Assembly (NCBI RefSeq): GCF_900230185.1
Contig: NZ_OCSR01000002.1
Location: 2,790,001 to 2,854,000, forward strand
From: Burkholderia sp. OK233
Lineage (GTDB): Bacteria; Pseudomonadota; Gammaproteobacteria; Burkholderiales; Burkholderiaceae
Length of the DNA stretch: 64,000 nt
Direction of reading: 5' to 3'
The translations under genes and the position numbers were made by a program. Positions 7,569-15,725 of this stretch are shown here, in pieces. The notes beneath the pieces are model-generated. The model saw nothing but the letters and a program-made list of their open reading frames with translations. It was not told the DNA's origin and made no database searches. Position 1 is the first letter of the stretch. Every line of letters begins with the position of its first letter.

Positions 7569-8396
7569 GTGAAAAAAACTCTTCGCCGTGAGCGCAGGTT
7601 GTTACTGGCTATTGCATCGTTCGCATCATTCTGCGCGTATTCGGGCACGGCCTGGGCCGACGGCCAGAGCCCGGAGCCGCCCACGGCGGACGACACAGGC
7701 TTCACCGTGCTGAACAATTCCACTAACGTGACGCATTGGGGCCTGGGACTGGGCGCGGGCATCGAGCAGGCGCCCTACAAAGGCTACGGCACGAAATACA
7801 CGCCGATTCCGTTGATTTCGTTCGATAACAAATGGGTGCATGCATTTGGTACGGCAGTCGATCTGAAGATCGGCAAATGGAGCAACGTGAGCCTCGCGTT
7901 GCGTGGACAGTACGCCATCGGCGACGGCTACAAGGCGTCAGATGCGCCGATTCTGAGCGGTATGCAGAACCGCAACGGTGCGTTCTGGTACGGCCCGGCG
8001 CTTGCATGGCACACCGCCTACGGCACGCTCTCGGGCGATTTTCTGGAAGGCGGTAACAAGGGGCAGAAAGCCACTATCGATTTCAGCAAATCCTTCGAGT
8101 ACGGGAAATTCGAGTTCGAACCGCACGCCGGCGTGGATTGGTTGAGCCGCAAATATGTCGATTACTATTACGGCGTGCGTTCGTCCGAAGTGCGCGCCGG
8201 GCGCCCGGAATATGCCGGCAAGGCGACCTACGACATCTCGGTCGGAACGCGCGTCGACTACAAGTTCACGCGCCATCAGATCCTGATCCTCGACGTCGGC
8301 GTCGCGCACCTTGGCAGCGGCATCACCGACAGCCCGCTGGTGGGCAAGCGCTATATTCCACAAGCCAGGATCGGCTACCTTTACGAATTCAACTGA
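7569..8396 (+). CDS. MipA/OmpV family outer-membrane protein
   Basis: 275 residues. A signal peptide covers about residues 1-31 (MKKTLRRERRLLLAIASF to TAWA, cut before DGQSPEPP). The mature part is a series of alternating amphipathic strands with family features: an early GLGLGAGIEQAPYKGYG segment, a central WLSRKYVDYYYGVRSSE motif and a C-terminal aromatic residue (YLYEFN). It should be a beta-barrel at the outer membrane; family members act as scaffolds for murein enzymes or as porin-like proteins. A response-regulator box lies 51 bp upstream and the two-component genes follow at once, an arrangement seen for MipA-type genes induced by envelope or antibiotic stress. Confidence 0.9.
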   Translation: MKKTLRRERRLLLAIASFASFCAYSGTAWADGQSPEPPTADDTGFTVLNNSTNVTHWGLGLGAGIEQAPYKGYGTKYTPIPLISFDNKWVHAFGTAVDLKIGKWSNVSLALRGQYAIGDGYKASDAPILSGMQNRNGAFWYGPALAWHTAYGTLSGDFLEGGNKGQKATIDFSKSFEYGKFEFEPHAGVDWLSRKYVDYYYGVRSSEVRAGRPEYAGKATYDISVGTRVDYKFTRHQILILDVGVAHLGSGITDSPLVGKRYIPQARIGYLYEFN

Positions 8397-8406
8397 GCAC
8401 CACGGC

Positions 8407-9102
8407 ATGTCGCGAGTCGCACTGATCGAGGACCACGAGCGCCTGGCCGGCATGATCCGCCAGGCGCTTTCCGCTGCGGGTATCGAGACCGATGTGTTCG
8501 GCACCATGTCGGAGGCGCATTATGGCGTGAGCCGGGCCGACTACGCGGTGCTCATCATCGATCGCGGTTTGCCGGATGGCGACGGCCTGACCTTGCTGCG
8601 GACATTGCGCGCGGCAGGGCGCATGACGCCGTCGCTCATGCTGACCGCGCGCGACGCGCTGCATGACCGCGTCGACGGACTGGAAAACGGCGCGGACGAC
8701 TACGTGACCAAGCCCTTCGCCATGAGTGAACTGGTCGCGCGGGTGCGTACGCTGATGCGCCGGCCGGTGGCGCTGACGGATCTGGTGATTGCGTTCGGCG
8801 ACATCACGGTCGATCCGCAGCAACGCGCCATGCGCTGCGGCGCGCAGTCTGTTCTGCTGGCGCCTGCCGAGTTGCAGATCGTGCTGTGCCTCGTGAAGGC
8901 GGCGGGCGCCACCGTACGGCATGCCGCGCTCGAACATGCCGCGTGGGGGCTCGGCGAAGCCGTCACGCCCAACGCGCTCGAAGTCACACTGCATCGTCTG
9001 CGTAAAAAGCTGACCGCGATCGGCGCGACGACGCGGCTCGCCAATATTCGCGGCGCGGGCTTCGCGCTCCAGGTTGCCGCCGGGTCCACCGCGCAGCACT
9101 AG
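8407..9102 (+). CDS. OmpR-family response regulator
   Basis: 231 residues. The receiver domain (1-118) has the acidic pair E8-D9, the phospho-acceptor D52 in IIDRGLPDGDG, the Thr at LTARD and Lys102 in DYVTKPF. The winged-helix domain (about 135-228) has the typical recognition-helix segment TPNALEVTLHRLRKKL. The ATG at 8407 lies 10 bases after the MipA/OmpV stop with no strong Shine-Dalgarno, so translational coupling is likely; the longer upstream extension overlaps the previous gene and is not conserved-looking. The 11-bp-phased direct repeats at 7396 and 7502 are its most probable binding sites. Confidence 0.92.
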   Translation: MSRVALIEDHERLAGMIRQALSAAGIETDVFGTMSEAHYGVSRADYAVLIIDRGLPDGDGLTLLRTLRAAGRMTPSLMLTARDALHDRVDGLENGADDYVTKPFAMSELVARVRTLMRRPVALTDLVIAFGDITVDPQQRAMRCGAQSVLLAPAELQIVLCLVKAAGATVRHAALEHAAWGLGEAVTPNALEVTLHRLRKKLTAIGATTRLANIRGAGFALQVAAGSTAQH

Positions 9103-9123
9103 ATCAACGGCCCATTGCTCACC

Positions 9124-10482
9124 ATGCGTAATCACTGGATTCGCAGTTTGTCCGCGCGGCTTTGGGTGACCAGCATTGTCGCTCTCGCCATCAGCCTGAC
9201 CGTGCTGGCAACCGCTGCCACCTATGCGTTCAATCATTTCCCTCAGCAGATGCTCGGGCAGCACGAGGAAATGGAAAGTGCTAAGGCAATCGCGAGCGGA
9301 CTCCGGTTCGACGACGCCGGCCGTCCGGTTTCCGTGGCGCTTCCTTCGCAGAAGGCCTGGCTTTTCGAGGTGGCGCCGACGGAGTTGAAGTACCGGGTAC
9401 TCGACGAACGCGGCAACGTATTACTCGCTTCGAAAGGCGCCCAAGGGGATGAAGCATGGATTGCGGGCGATCTATCCGGATTCGTTGATAACGTCCGGCG
9501 GGCAGAGATAGGCGCCAAGCTATTCGAAGTCTTGACGGTGCGGATTGCGCGTGGCCCGGCGGTCTTCTATATCCAGACCGCAACGGCCGAGCGTTTCGTC
9601 GACGCGCTCGTAGACAGCAAGGTCAAGCCGATGCCGGCGATCATCAAGACGATCATTGTTATCGCCACGATCATTTTCGGTCTGACTTTTCCGTTTACCG
9701 TGCATCGGGTGCTCAAGCCGCTAAGAGAGGCATCTCGTGCGGCAGCGCGTATCACGCCGCGCAACCTCACTACGCGTCTCTCCATCGAGGGCGTTCCGAG
9801 TGAAATCAAGCCGCTGATCAATGCCTTCAACGAAGCACTCGACCGACTCGAAAACGGCTTCGCCGTGCAGCAGCAGTTTCTCGCGTCAGCCGCGCACGAA
9901 TTGCAGACGCCGCTCACCTTGATCCGCGGCCAGATCGAACTGCAGCCCGGGATCGACGACAAGGAACTGCTGTTCCGTGAAATCGATCTGATGGCGCGTC
10001 AGGTTCGGCAACTGTTGCACCTCGCCGAAGTCAGCGAGTCGCAGAACTTCAGCTTCGGCGAGGTGAATATCGTCGACGTGGTGCAGGATGTCGTGGCTTA
10101 TCTTGCGCGCAAGGCCGACCGCAAGGAGGTGACGCTCAGGCTCGAAACCACGGTCGCTCCGCCGTCGATCTGGGCGGATAGAAGCGCGTTGTTCATTCTG
10201 CTCAAGAACATTGTCGAGAACGCGATCAACGCCTCGCCGGCGCATGGCGCGGTCGTTTTGATCGTCGATGCCGTCTCGGTGCAGGTTCAGGACGAAGGGC
10301 CGGGCATCAGGCAGGAGTACCTGCCGTTTCTCTTCAAGCGGTTCTGGCGTGCGCCGGATGCCCGGCATGACGGCGCCGGTCTCGGTCTCGCGATCTGCAA
10401 GGAGATCGCGACGGCTCACGAGTGGCGTTTGACCGTAAGCAGTCTGGTATCGGGCACGTGCTTCGCGGTGTGGTTTTCGTAG
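9124..10482 (+). CDS. sensor histidine kinase
   Basis: 452 residues, partner of the preceding response regulator. Transmembrane segments lie at about residues 14-38 and 177-200, enclosing a periplasmic sensor domain of about 140 residues. A HAMP-like linker follows, then the HisKA dimerisation helix with the phospho-acceptor His258 in SAAHELQTPLTLIRGQ, and the ATPase domain with N-box NIVENAIN, G1 DEGPGI, F-box FLFKRFW and G2 GAGLGLAI. A TTG at 9115 is in frame, but ATG 9124 gives the normal short cytoplasmic N-terminus MRNHWIRSLSARLW. The signal is unknown; location next to a MipA/OmpV gene suggests envelope stress. Confidence 0.92.
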   Translation: MRNHWIRSLSARLWVTSIVALAISLTVLATAATYAFNHFPQQMLGQHEEMESAKAIASGLRFDDAGRPVSVALPSQKAWLFEVAPTELKYRVLDERGNVLLASKGAQGDEAWIAGDLSGFVDNVRRAEIGAKLFEVLTVRIARGPAVFYIQTATAERFVDALVDSKVKPMPAIIKTIIVIATIIFGLTFPFTVHRVLKPLREASRAAARITPRNLTTRLSIEGVPSEIKPLINAFNEALDRLENGFAVQQQFLASAAHELQTPLTLIRGQIELQPGIDDKELLFREIDLMARQVRQLLHLAEVSESQNFSFGEVNIVDVVQDVVAYLARKADRKEVTLRLETTVAPPSIWADRSALFILLKNIVENAINASPAHGAVVLIVDAVSVQVQDEGPGIRQEYLPFLFKRFWRAPDARHDGAGLGLAICKEIATAHEWRLTVSSLVSGTCFAVWFS

Positions 10483-10526
10483 CGCCGCGCCGTCGACCTT
10501 CACCTCAGTCGATTTTCAACCGACCG

Positions 10527-10856
10527 TCAGGCCGGTTCGCTCAATGCCGGTTCATTGACGATCTGTTTGACGATCGCCTCCATCAAGCCCGGAAACCGGG
10601 CGTCCAACTCGTCACGCCGCAGCGAATTCTGATGCACGGTGCCGGCAACGCGCGTGCGTACCAGCCCGGCTTCACGCAGGATCCGGAAGTGATGGGAGAC
10701 GCTCGACTTGGGGCGGCCGCCGTCAAGGTCGCCGCAGGTGGCCTCGTCGACCGTTGAAAGCTGACGGACGATCTCGAGGCGCACCGGGTCGCTAAGAGCA
10801 TGAAAGAGCCGTCCGAGCGTGAAATCCTCAGCGGCAGGATGGGTATAGGTGCGCAT
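10527..10856 (-). CDS. ArsR-family winged-helix repressor
   Basis: 109 residues. The helix-turn-helix is clear: LGRLFHALSDPVRLEIVRQL leads to the recognition helix KSSVSHHFRILREAGLV and the wing RVAGTVHQNSLRRDEL. The cysteines of metal-sensing ArsR proteins (CxC in the recognition helix) are absent, so it is probably not a metalloid sensor. It is divergent from an old-yellow-enzyme gene with a perfect palindrome between them, so it likely represses that enzyme and itself. The start is uncertain: ATG 10856 gives a typical N-terminus MRTYTHPAAEDFT but has no Shine-Dalgarno; upstream ATGs add up to 21 residues and would run into the operator. Confidence 0.85.
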   Translation of the reverse strand: MRTYTHPAAEDFTLGRLFHALSDPVRLEIVRQLSTVDEATCGDLDGGRPKSSVSHHFRILREAGLVRTRVAGTVHQNSLRRDELDARFPGLMEAIVKQIVNEPALSEPA

Positions 10857-10889
10857 TGTGCAGATGATAAAGGTTTCTGCCATACTCCA

Positions 10890-10911
10890 TAGTTCGATGT
10901 TTATCGAACTA
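10890..10911. promoter_or_regulatory. perfect ArsR operator palindrome
   Basis: TAGTTCGAT-GTTT-ATCGAACTA: 9-bp perfect arms around a 4-base spacer, 33 bp before the old-yellow-enzyme start and 34 bp before the repressor start. Such TTCGAT-N4-ATCGAA-like dyads are typical for ArsR-family repressors, so it should control both divergent genes. Confidence 0.75.
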
Positions 10912-10943
10912 CCGTACAAGCATGTTCACAGGAGTTTAGCCCG

Positions 10944-12041
10944 ATGTCAGCATTATTTCAGCCCTACAAGCTCAAGGACGTTTCCTTGCGCAACCGTATC
11001 GCCATTCCGCCGATGTGCCAGTACACCGCCGAAGACGGCCTGATCAACGACTGGCACCGCGTGCACCTCGCCGGTCTGGCGCGTGGCGGAGCGGGGCTGG
11101 TGATCGTCGAGGCGACGGCGGTGTCGCCCGAGGGCCGTATCACGCCGGGCTGTGCGGGCATCTGGACCGACGAGCAGGCGCAGGCTTTCGCGCCGGTGGT
11201 GGCGTCGATCAAGGCTGCGGGCGCCGTGCCGGGCATCCAGATCGGCCACGCGGGCCGCAAAGCCAGCGCCAACCGGCCGTGGGAAGGCGACGACCATATC
11301 GCCGACAACGATCCCCGCGGCTGGCAGACCATCGCGCCGTCGGCGATCGCGTTCGGCGGCGGCCTGCCGAAAGTACCGAAAGCGATGACGCTCGACGACA
11401 TCGCCCGCGTGCGCGAAGATTTTGTCGCCGCCGCCAGGCGGGCGCGTGATGCGGGCTTCGAATGGCTCGAGCTGCACTTCGCACATGGTTACCTCGGCCA
11501 AAGCTTTTTCTCGACGCACTCCAATCAACGCGACGACGCGTATGGCGGCAGCCTCGAAAACCGCAGCCGCTTCCTGCTGGAAACGCTGGCCGCGGTGCGC
11601 AAGGTGTGGCCTGAGAATCTGCCGTTGACGGCGCGTTTCGGCGTGATCGAGTACGACGGACGCGACGAGGAAACGCTCGCCGAATCGATCGAGCTGGCGA
11701 AGAATTTCAAGCGCGAAGGGCTGGATATGCTGAGCGTCAGCGTGGGCTTCTCCACGCCTGCCGCACGTATTCCATGGGCGCCGGCGTTCCTCGCGCCGAT
11801 CGCTGAGCGTGTGCGCCGCGAAGCCGGTATCGCCGTTTCGTCGGCATGGGGTATCGATACGCCGGAACTGGCCGACCGCTCCGTCAAGAACGAGCAACTG
11901 GACCTGGTGATGGTCGGCCGCGCGCATCTCGCCGATCCGCACTGGCCGTACCATGCGGCGCGCAAGCTGGGGATTGAGCGTCCGTCGTGGACGCTGCCGG
12001 CGCCGTACGCGCATTGGCTCGAACGTTACGCCGTCGCTTGA
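10944..12041 (+). CDS. xenA: old yellow enzyme, xenobiotic reductase A-like ene-reductase
   Basis: 365 residues, FMN-dependent NADH:flavin oxidoreductase of the thermophilic-like OYE class. Visible features: MCQY with Cys25 (the redox-tuning cysteine of XenA/YqjM), GIQIGHAGRKAS, the substrate-binding pair in ELHFAHGYLGQSFF (His-x-x-His), YGGSLENRSRF and the phosphate-binding C-terminal VMVGRAHLADPHW. The whole chain closely parallels Pseudomonas putida XenA as I remember it, including the final YAHWLERY. It reduces activated alkenes and nitro compounds. AGGAG precedes the ATG by nine bases. It is divergent from an ArsR-type repressor, implying induction by an electrophilic substrate. Confidence 0.9.
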   Translation: MSALFQPYKLKDVSLRNRIAIPPMCQYTAEDGLINDWHRVHLAGLARGGAGLVIVEATAVSPEGRITPGCAGIWTDEQAQAFAPVVASIKAAGAVPGIQIGHAGRKASANRPWEGDDHIADNDPRGWQTIAPSAIAFGGGLPKVPKAMTLDDIARVREDFVAAARRARDAGFEWLELHFAHGYLGQSFFSTHSNQRDDAYGGSLENRSRFLLETLAAVRKVWPENLPLTARFGVIEYDGRDEETLAESIELAKNFKREGLDMLSVSVGFSTPAARIPWAPAFLAPIAERVRREAGIAVSSAWGIDTPELADRSVKNEQLDLVMVGRAHLADPHWPYHAARKLGIERPSWTLPAPYAHWLERYAVA

Positions 12042-12055
12042 GCGCTGCGGATTGC

Positions 12056-12826
12056 TTATCCCTTGATGTGCTCCGTCGAGAGCCAGCCCCCGCTTACGCC
12101 GATCTGCGCCACCTGTTTTGCCACCGCGTCGGCGAGGCGCTTTGCATCTGCCGAAACACCGGCTTTCTTGGTTTCGGATACGGCGTGCAAGCCGCCGCCC
12201 ACGGCTGCCGAAGTCGCGATGCTTCCGGCTGCGGCGCCCACGCCGGCTGTTTCGACCATGCCGGGTGCTTTGCCGCTGTCGCCGGTGGCATTGAAACTTT
12301 GCACCAAGCGCGCGGTGCCGCCCGCCGGTTTGTAGAGAATCTGCACGGAACCGCTCACCTCGCTCTTGCCTGCGCCGAGTCCAATCAGCACGCGGCGGCG
12401 GCGATTACCCGCGTCGATCTTGTCGAAGCTGCCTTGCACGAGCAGGACATTCTGGTCGGCGGGGGCGGGGATGTCCGAGCGAATCGCGCGCAGCCCCATT
12501 GATTGCAATTGATGCACGATTTCGTTGGCCACCTGCTCACGCACGGCAATCGCATCGGCCGATTGCTTTTCCGCAGCGGACGAGCCGTCGAGTTGCGACT
12601 TCAATTTCTTCAGCATGCCGCCGTTGTCCAGTTTTACCTGATCCGGATTGCTGTCGAAGGTGTAGACATAAATATTGTCCGGGCGCACTTGCGGCTGTGC
12701 GCTGGTCTGGGTCGCGTTGTTGATGCTGCCGCCGGCGCAACCGGTCAGGAGCGCGCTGCCGCAGACCATTGCAACGCATGCAAAACGGGCGGCATTCTTT
12801 CTGAGGAAACTCACTGAAGTCAACAT
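12056..12826 (-). CDS. DUF4410-type lipoprotein
   Basis: 256 residues. A type II signal peptide ends at the lipobox LLTGC (Cys30), so the protein should be lipid-anchored. Features of the DUF4410 family follow: IYVYTFDSNPDQVKLD, a DQNVLLVQGSFDKIDAGNRRRRVLIGLGAGKSEV segment in the centre, and a glycine/alanine-rich amphipathic stretch near the C-terminus. The function of the family is unknown. ATG 12826 is preferred to the longer frame up to 12889 because AGGA lies five bases upstream and the signal peptide then has a normal basic N-terminus. It is convergent with xenA, 14 bp apart. Confidence 0.8.
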   Translation of the reverse strand: MLTSVSFLRKNAARFACVAMVCGSALLTGCAGGSINNATQTSAQPQVRPDNIYVYTFDSNPDQVKLDNGGMLKKLKSQLDGSSAAEKQSADAIAVREQVANEIVHQLQSMGLRAIRSDIPAPADQNVLLVQGSFDKIDAGNRRRRVLIGLGAGKSEVSGSVQILYKPAGGTARLVQSFNATGDSGKAPGMVETAGVGAAAGSIATSAAVGGGLHAVSETKKAGVSADAKRLADAVAKQVAQIGVSGGWLSTEHIKG

Positions 12827-13105
12827 GTTCATCCTATCGTCGGCACGCGGTGCCGTTAGGTTCGAACGCATCTTCCGATGATCGGGCAACCGTGGGATCG
12901 GTGATCATCGGGGTCGCATTCGCACGCGCGTTTTCACGCAAAGCACCCTTGATCTCATGCGTCTTTTTTCGTACGCACCGGCAGCGAAACGAAGTATGGG
13001 CGAGTCACTTCCCGAACTCCATTCAACAATTATTTCGCGCAATGTCACGGCGAAACATGCAGCCGCGGGGCGGGTTTGGCATGGGGTGAAAGCGACGGCA
13101 GGGCG

Positions 13106-13189
13106 TCAACTCAAAGCAAGTTTGACGATGCAGCAAAGAACGAAGACGAGAAGGGCGGCGGCGACGGCCAGATTGAGCGGATAGCGCAT
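13106..13189 (-). CDS. possible 27-residue single-pass membrane peptide
   Basis: Too short for usual gene finders. It reads MRYPLNLAVAAALLVFVLCC then IVKLALS and stops; nearly all of it is one hydrophobic helix with a basic N-terminus. GGTG lies four bases before the ATG. It lies alone in the gap between the DUF4410 lipoprotein and a periplasmic protein gene, all on the minus strand. Coding status is inferred from composition only; no homologue is recognised with certainty. Confidence 0.4.
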   Translation of the reverse strand: MRYPLNLAVAAALLVFVLCCIVKLALS

Positions 13190-13284
13190 TGTTCACCAGG
13201 CACTAGCGTTACGGATGCTCTCATCCTAATCACCTGAGGGAAGATGAAAAGTGGGCAGTGAGGCGGTTATGTGCGAAAGCTAAC

Positions 13285-13309
13285 GCAGCGCGCCGAACGG
13301 CTGCGCTGC
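13285..13309 (+). terminator. strong hairpin followed by TTTT
   Basis: GCAGCGC (13285-13291) pairs with GCGCTGC (13303-13309), with an inner GCC/GGC extension, and TTTT follows at 13310-13313. It is oriented to end plus-strand transcription although no plus-strand gene precedes it; it could also fold in the minus-strand message of the 13420-13866 gene. Confidence 0.35.
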
Positions 13310-13419
13310 TTTTCGACGGGAGCGCTTCCAACCGATTTTGTATCGGGACGAATTGCTGTGTCCCTCGCTTTGGGTTGGAATTGCCGTCTGTTCGAGTGCG
13401 TGATGATCGAGGCCGCGCT

Positions 13420-13866
13420 TTACTGCGATGCAGGCGGCTGCATCCCTGCCGGCATGCCACGCGGCGGCCTGTTAGCCGCAACGAGATCTTCCGACAAACT
13501 GGTGCGTAGCGTAGCAATGGCCTGGTCAGGATTGGCCGGCTTCAACTGCTCGCGCGCCAGCGAGTCGTACACGTAGTGGCGCAGCATCGGATCTTGCGTC
13601 TTGCTCAACACCTCGTGATACACGGCGACGATCTCGCCTTCACGCCCACTCATTGCATACAGGCGGCGCAACTGTTCCAGGTCGTTGATTACCGCGAAAC
13701 CCGGACCCATCGGCCCATGAGGTGAAGATGGCCCGTCGCCGTGATGCGGCTCGCCGTGCGCGGGGGCCGAAGCGGGCGGCGGCGTTGCCGCTTCCTGCGC
13801 CAGCGCGCCGGTGGCGGCCGTGGTCAAAACGGCGGCCAGTGCCGCGCTCAGCAATTCTTTTTTCAT
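13420..13866 (-). CDS. small periplasmic protein of unknown function
   Basis: 148 residues. A clear signal peptide (residues 1-23, MKKELLSAALAAVL to TGALA) is followed by a Pro/His-rich linker (about 24-55) and a helical region with LEQLRRLYAMSGREGEIVAVY and LRHYVYDSLAREQLKP. The helical part is repeat-like and could bind a partner. The tail is Pro/Gly-rich (PPRGMPAGMQPPAS). GGGAGCGAC precedes the ATG at 13866; the longer frame to 13914 lacks such support. No known domain is recognised. His clusters in the linker (HGEPHHGDG) could bind metal, which is only a suggestion. Confidence 0.65.
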   Translation of the reverse strand: MKKELLSAALAAVLTTAATGALAQEAATPPPASAPAHGEPHHGDGPSSPHGPMGPGFAVINDLEQLRRLYAMSGREGEIVAVYHEVLSKTQDPMLRHYVYDSLAREQLKPANPDQAIATLRTSLSEDLVAANRPPRGMPAGMQPPASQ

Positions 13867-14220
13867 GATGTCGCTCCCATTGAGACAGCACCGGCGCAAC
13901 GTGCGGCGGTACATCGGAAACGATAGTCGACATGCGGTTTCGTCGGATTACTGAAGCTATCTTGTAACTTACCGGGCCTTGCATCCTTCGTGGCCAAAGC
14001 CTTGAAACGTTCCGGCAAAGAGACGCCTGACGCCAGGGTGTGCCCGCTGGCGCAATGTGGCCGGATGGCGCATGATTGACGCAATGTGCCGTCCGACCCC
14101 AGAAGCAGCATGCCTTTTGCGGGAGGCGCGGCGCACGCGACGCCACTGGTGCCTATGCCGGAGAAACCCATCGCGGCGATGCACTGCGGGCGAGTATTCA
14201 ACCGTTAAGGAGGATTTCGC
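13867..14220. other. 354-bp divergent intergenic region
   Basis: Lies between the periplasmic-protein gene (minus) and the phasin gene (plus). Apart from AAGGAGG at 14206-14212, the strong ribosome site of the phasin gene, I see no convincing operator, RNA or gene in it. Confidence 0.5.
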
Positions 14221-14649
14221 ATGGACCGACCTGACGCCACCAATCCGTTTGGCGATTTCACCAAAATGCTGGAGCAGTTCAAGCTTCCCGGCTTCGACGT
14301 ACCCGCCATCATGGACGCGCGACGCAAGGACATGGAAGCACTGGTTCAGGCGAATCAGACGGCATTCCAGGGCATGCAGTCGCTCGCGCAGAAACAGACC
14401 GAGATGCTGCGTACCACGTTGGGCGAATTGCAGTCGCTCACCGGGCAATTGTCGGCCGGCGGCGCCGCGCCTCCGGCGAAAGCCGCCGAACTGATCCAGC
14501 AAAGCCTGCATAAGTCGCTCGCCGACATGCAGCAGTTGGCGCAAGCCGCGTATCAGACGCAGGCTGAGTCGTATGCGGTAATCGCAAAACGCGTAGAAGA
14601 AAATGTGCAGGAGCTTAAATCGCTCTTGCAACAGCAGCAGAAGAAATAA
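14221..14649 (+). CDS. phasin-family protein
   Basis: 142 residues, almost wholly helical and amphipathic, with the phasin pattern FGDFTKMLEQFKLPGFDVPAI near the N-terminus, MDARRKDMEALVQANQTAFQ in the first helix and repeated Gln-rich heptads to the end (EELKSLLQQQQKK-like tail). Phasins coat polyhydroxyalkanoate granules and control their size. The strong AAGGAGG before the ATG and the excellent terminator after it indicate a highly expressed single-gene unit. No polymer synthesis genes are in the window. Confidence 0.85.
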   Translation: MDRPDATNPFGDFTKMLEQFKLPGFDVPAIMDARRKDMEALVQANQTAFQGMQSLAQKQTEMLRTTLGELQSLTGQLSAGGAAPPAKAAELIQQSLHKSLADMQQLAQAAYQTQAESYAVIAKRVEENVQELKSLLQQQQKK

Positions 14650-14729
14650 CGGACGTTGCCGCGTCGAATCGCTCGATTCGAATCCGGCGTGGTTTGCAGA
14701 AGTCGTAATGAAGTAACAGTAAAGACCCG

Positions 14730-14769
14730 ATGCCGCGGATGACCACCAGGTTATCCGCGGCATTTTTTT
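14730..14769 (+). terminator. Rho-independent terminator of the phasin gene
   Basis: Arms ATGCCGCGGAT (14730-14740) and ATCCGCGGCAT (14753-14763) pair perfectly and are followed by seven T residues. This is a textbook intrinsic terminator. Confidence 0.9.
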
Positions 14770-15255
14770 GTCGCTTCGAACCGCACTCGTGCGCGATTTT
14801 CTCTTCACACAAAAGCAGTCTGCACGCGCCGTAATGATCAGATGAAATAGGCCAATAGATGCGAATTATTCAGCGAACGCTTACATTGCTCGTGACATGC
14901 CGCACGCCTTAATATTTTTCTACTGTGGCCCCGTTATTTAATGCGTGTGTTCGCTTTAAACAGGACGTGTCGGCAAAATCTGCGCTCAAGCGACGCCCCT
15001 TGGTGATCCTGTCCTCAAATATCAAACAGGTTCGAACGGCGTCGAGCATGCAGAAGGTTTAAATCGTCCCGCAAACGATTGCTACGCCCTTGCGCGATAG
15101 CTAAAGTTTCGCGCTGCCACTCCGTAGACGCATTCACGCAACCCAACCGGTGTGAATGCAGAACCGGCACCGCCGGTCAGGAGTGCGCCCCTGGATTCCC
15201 CGTTCGTGATCGGCCCACCCGCCGGCCACGAGCGTTTCACCTCGAAGGAAATCTC
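14770..15255. other. 486-bp gap, relatively AT-rich, probable promoter region of the DUF2844 gene
   Basis: More AT-rich than the surroundings, especially 14820-14960. A weak promoter candidate is TTGCTC (14886-14891) with TAATAT (14910-14915) 18 bp on. No gene or clear repeat is seen; the leader to the DUF2844 gene would then exceed 300 bases. Confidence 0.35.
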
Positions 15256-15714
15256 TTGAAACCGATGCTTTCTACAAGCATTGCTCGCGCAATGCTCGGG
15301 GCTGGCTGCGCGCTGTCGTTTGCCGCGCACGCCACGCTCGGCCAGAACGTCAGTTCTGTCGACAGCGATCAGACAAGCCTTCACGCAGTGGCTCATACGG
15401 TCACTACGCAAAGCGCGTATTCGGTACACGTGATGACGATGCCGTCCGGCACGCTGGTGCGCGAGTACGTCGCGCCCAACGGCATCGTCTTCGGTGTCGC
15501 ATGGCAAGGGCCGACGCTGCCGGATCTGAAAACCATGCTGGGCGCCTCGTTCGACCAATACGTCGCCGCCACCGCAACCCGGCGTGGTACGCCGCTCGCG
15601 GTGTCCGGCAGCGATCTGGTTGTGTACTCCGGCGGGCACCTGCGCGCGTTTGCCGGCTACGCCTATCTGCCGCAAGCGGTGCCTGCGGGCGTCGATGTCG
15701 GCGTCATTCAATAA
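15256..15714 (+). CDS. DUF2844 exported protein
   Basis: 152 residues if translation starts at TTG 15256, five bases after AAGGAA; an ATG follows at 15265. The signal peptide runs to about residue 28 (AARAMLGAGCALSFAAHA-type, cut after AHA). The mature domain has family-like segments: YSVHVMTMPSGTLVREYV, GIVFGVAWQGPTLPDLKTML and FDQYVAA. Function is unknown. It is followed 11 bp later by a DUF3443 gene; these two families are regularly neighbours in Burkholderiaceae, so they probably work together in the envelope. DUF2844 could be a partner or substrate of DUF3443; this is inference only. Confidence 0.82.
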   Translation: MKPMLSTSIARAMLGAGCALSFAAHATLGQNVSSVDSDQTSLHAVAHTVTTQSAYSVHVMTMPSGTLVREYVAPNGIVFGVAWQGPTLPDLKTMLGASFDQYVAATATRRGTPLAVSGSDLVVYSGGHLRAFAGYAYLPQAVPAGVDVGVIQ

Positions 15715-15725
15715 CGGAGCGAATC

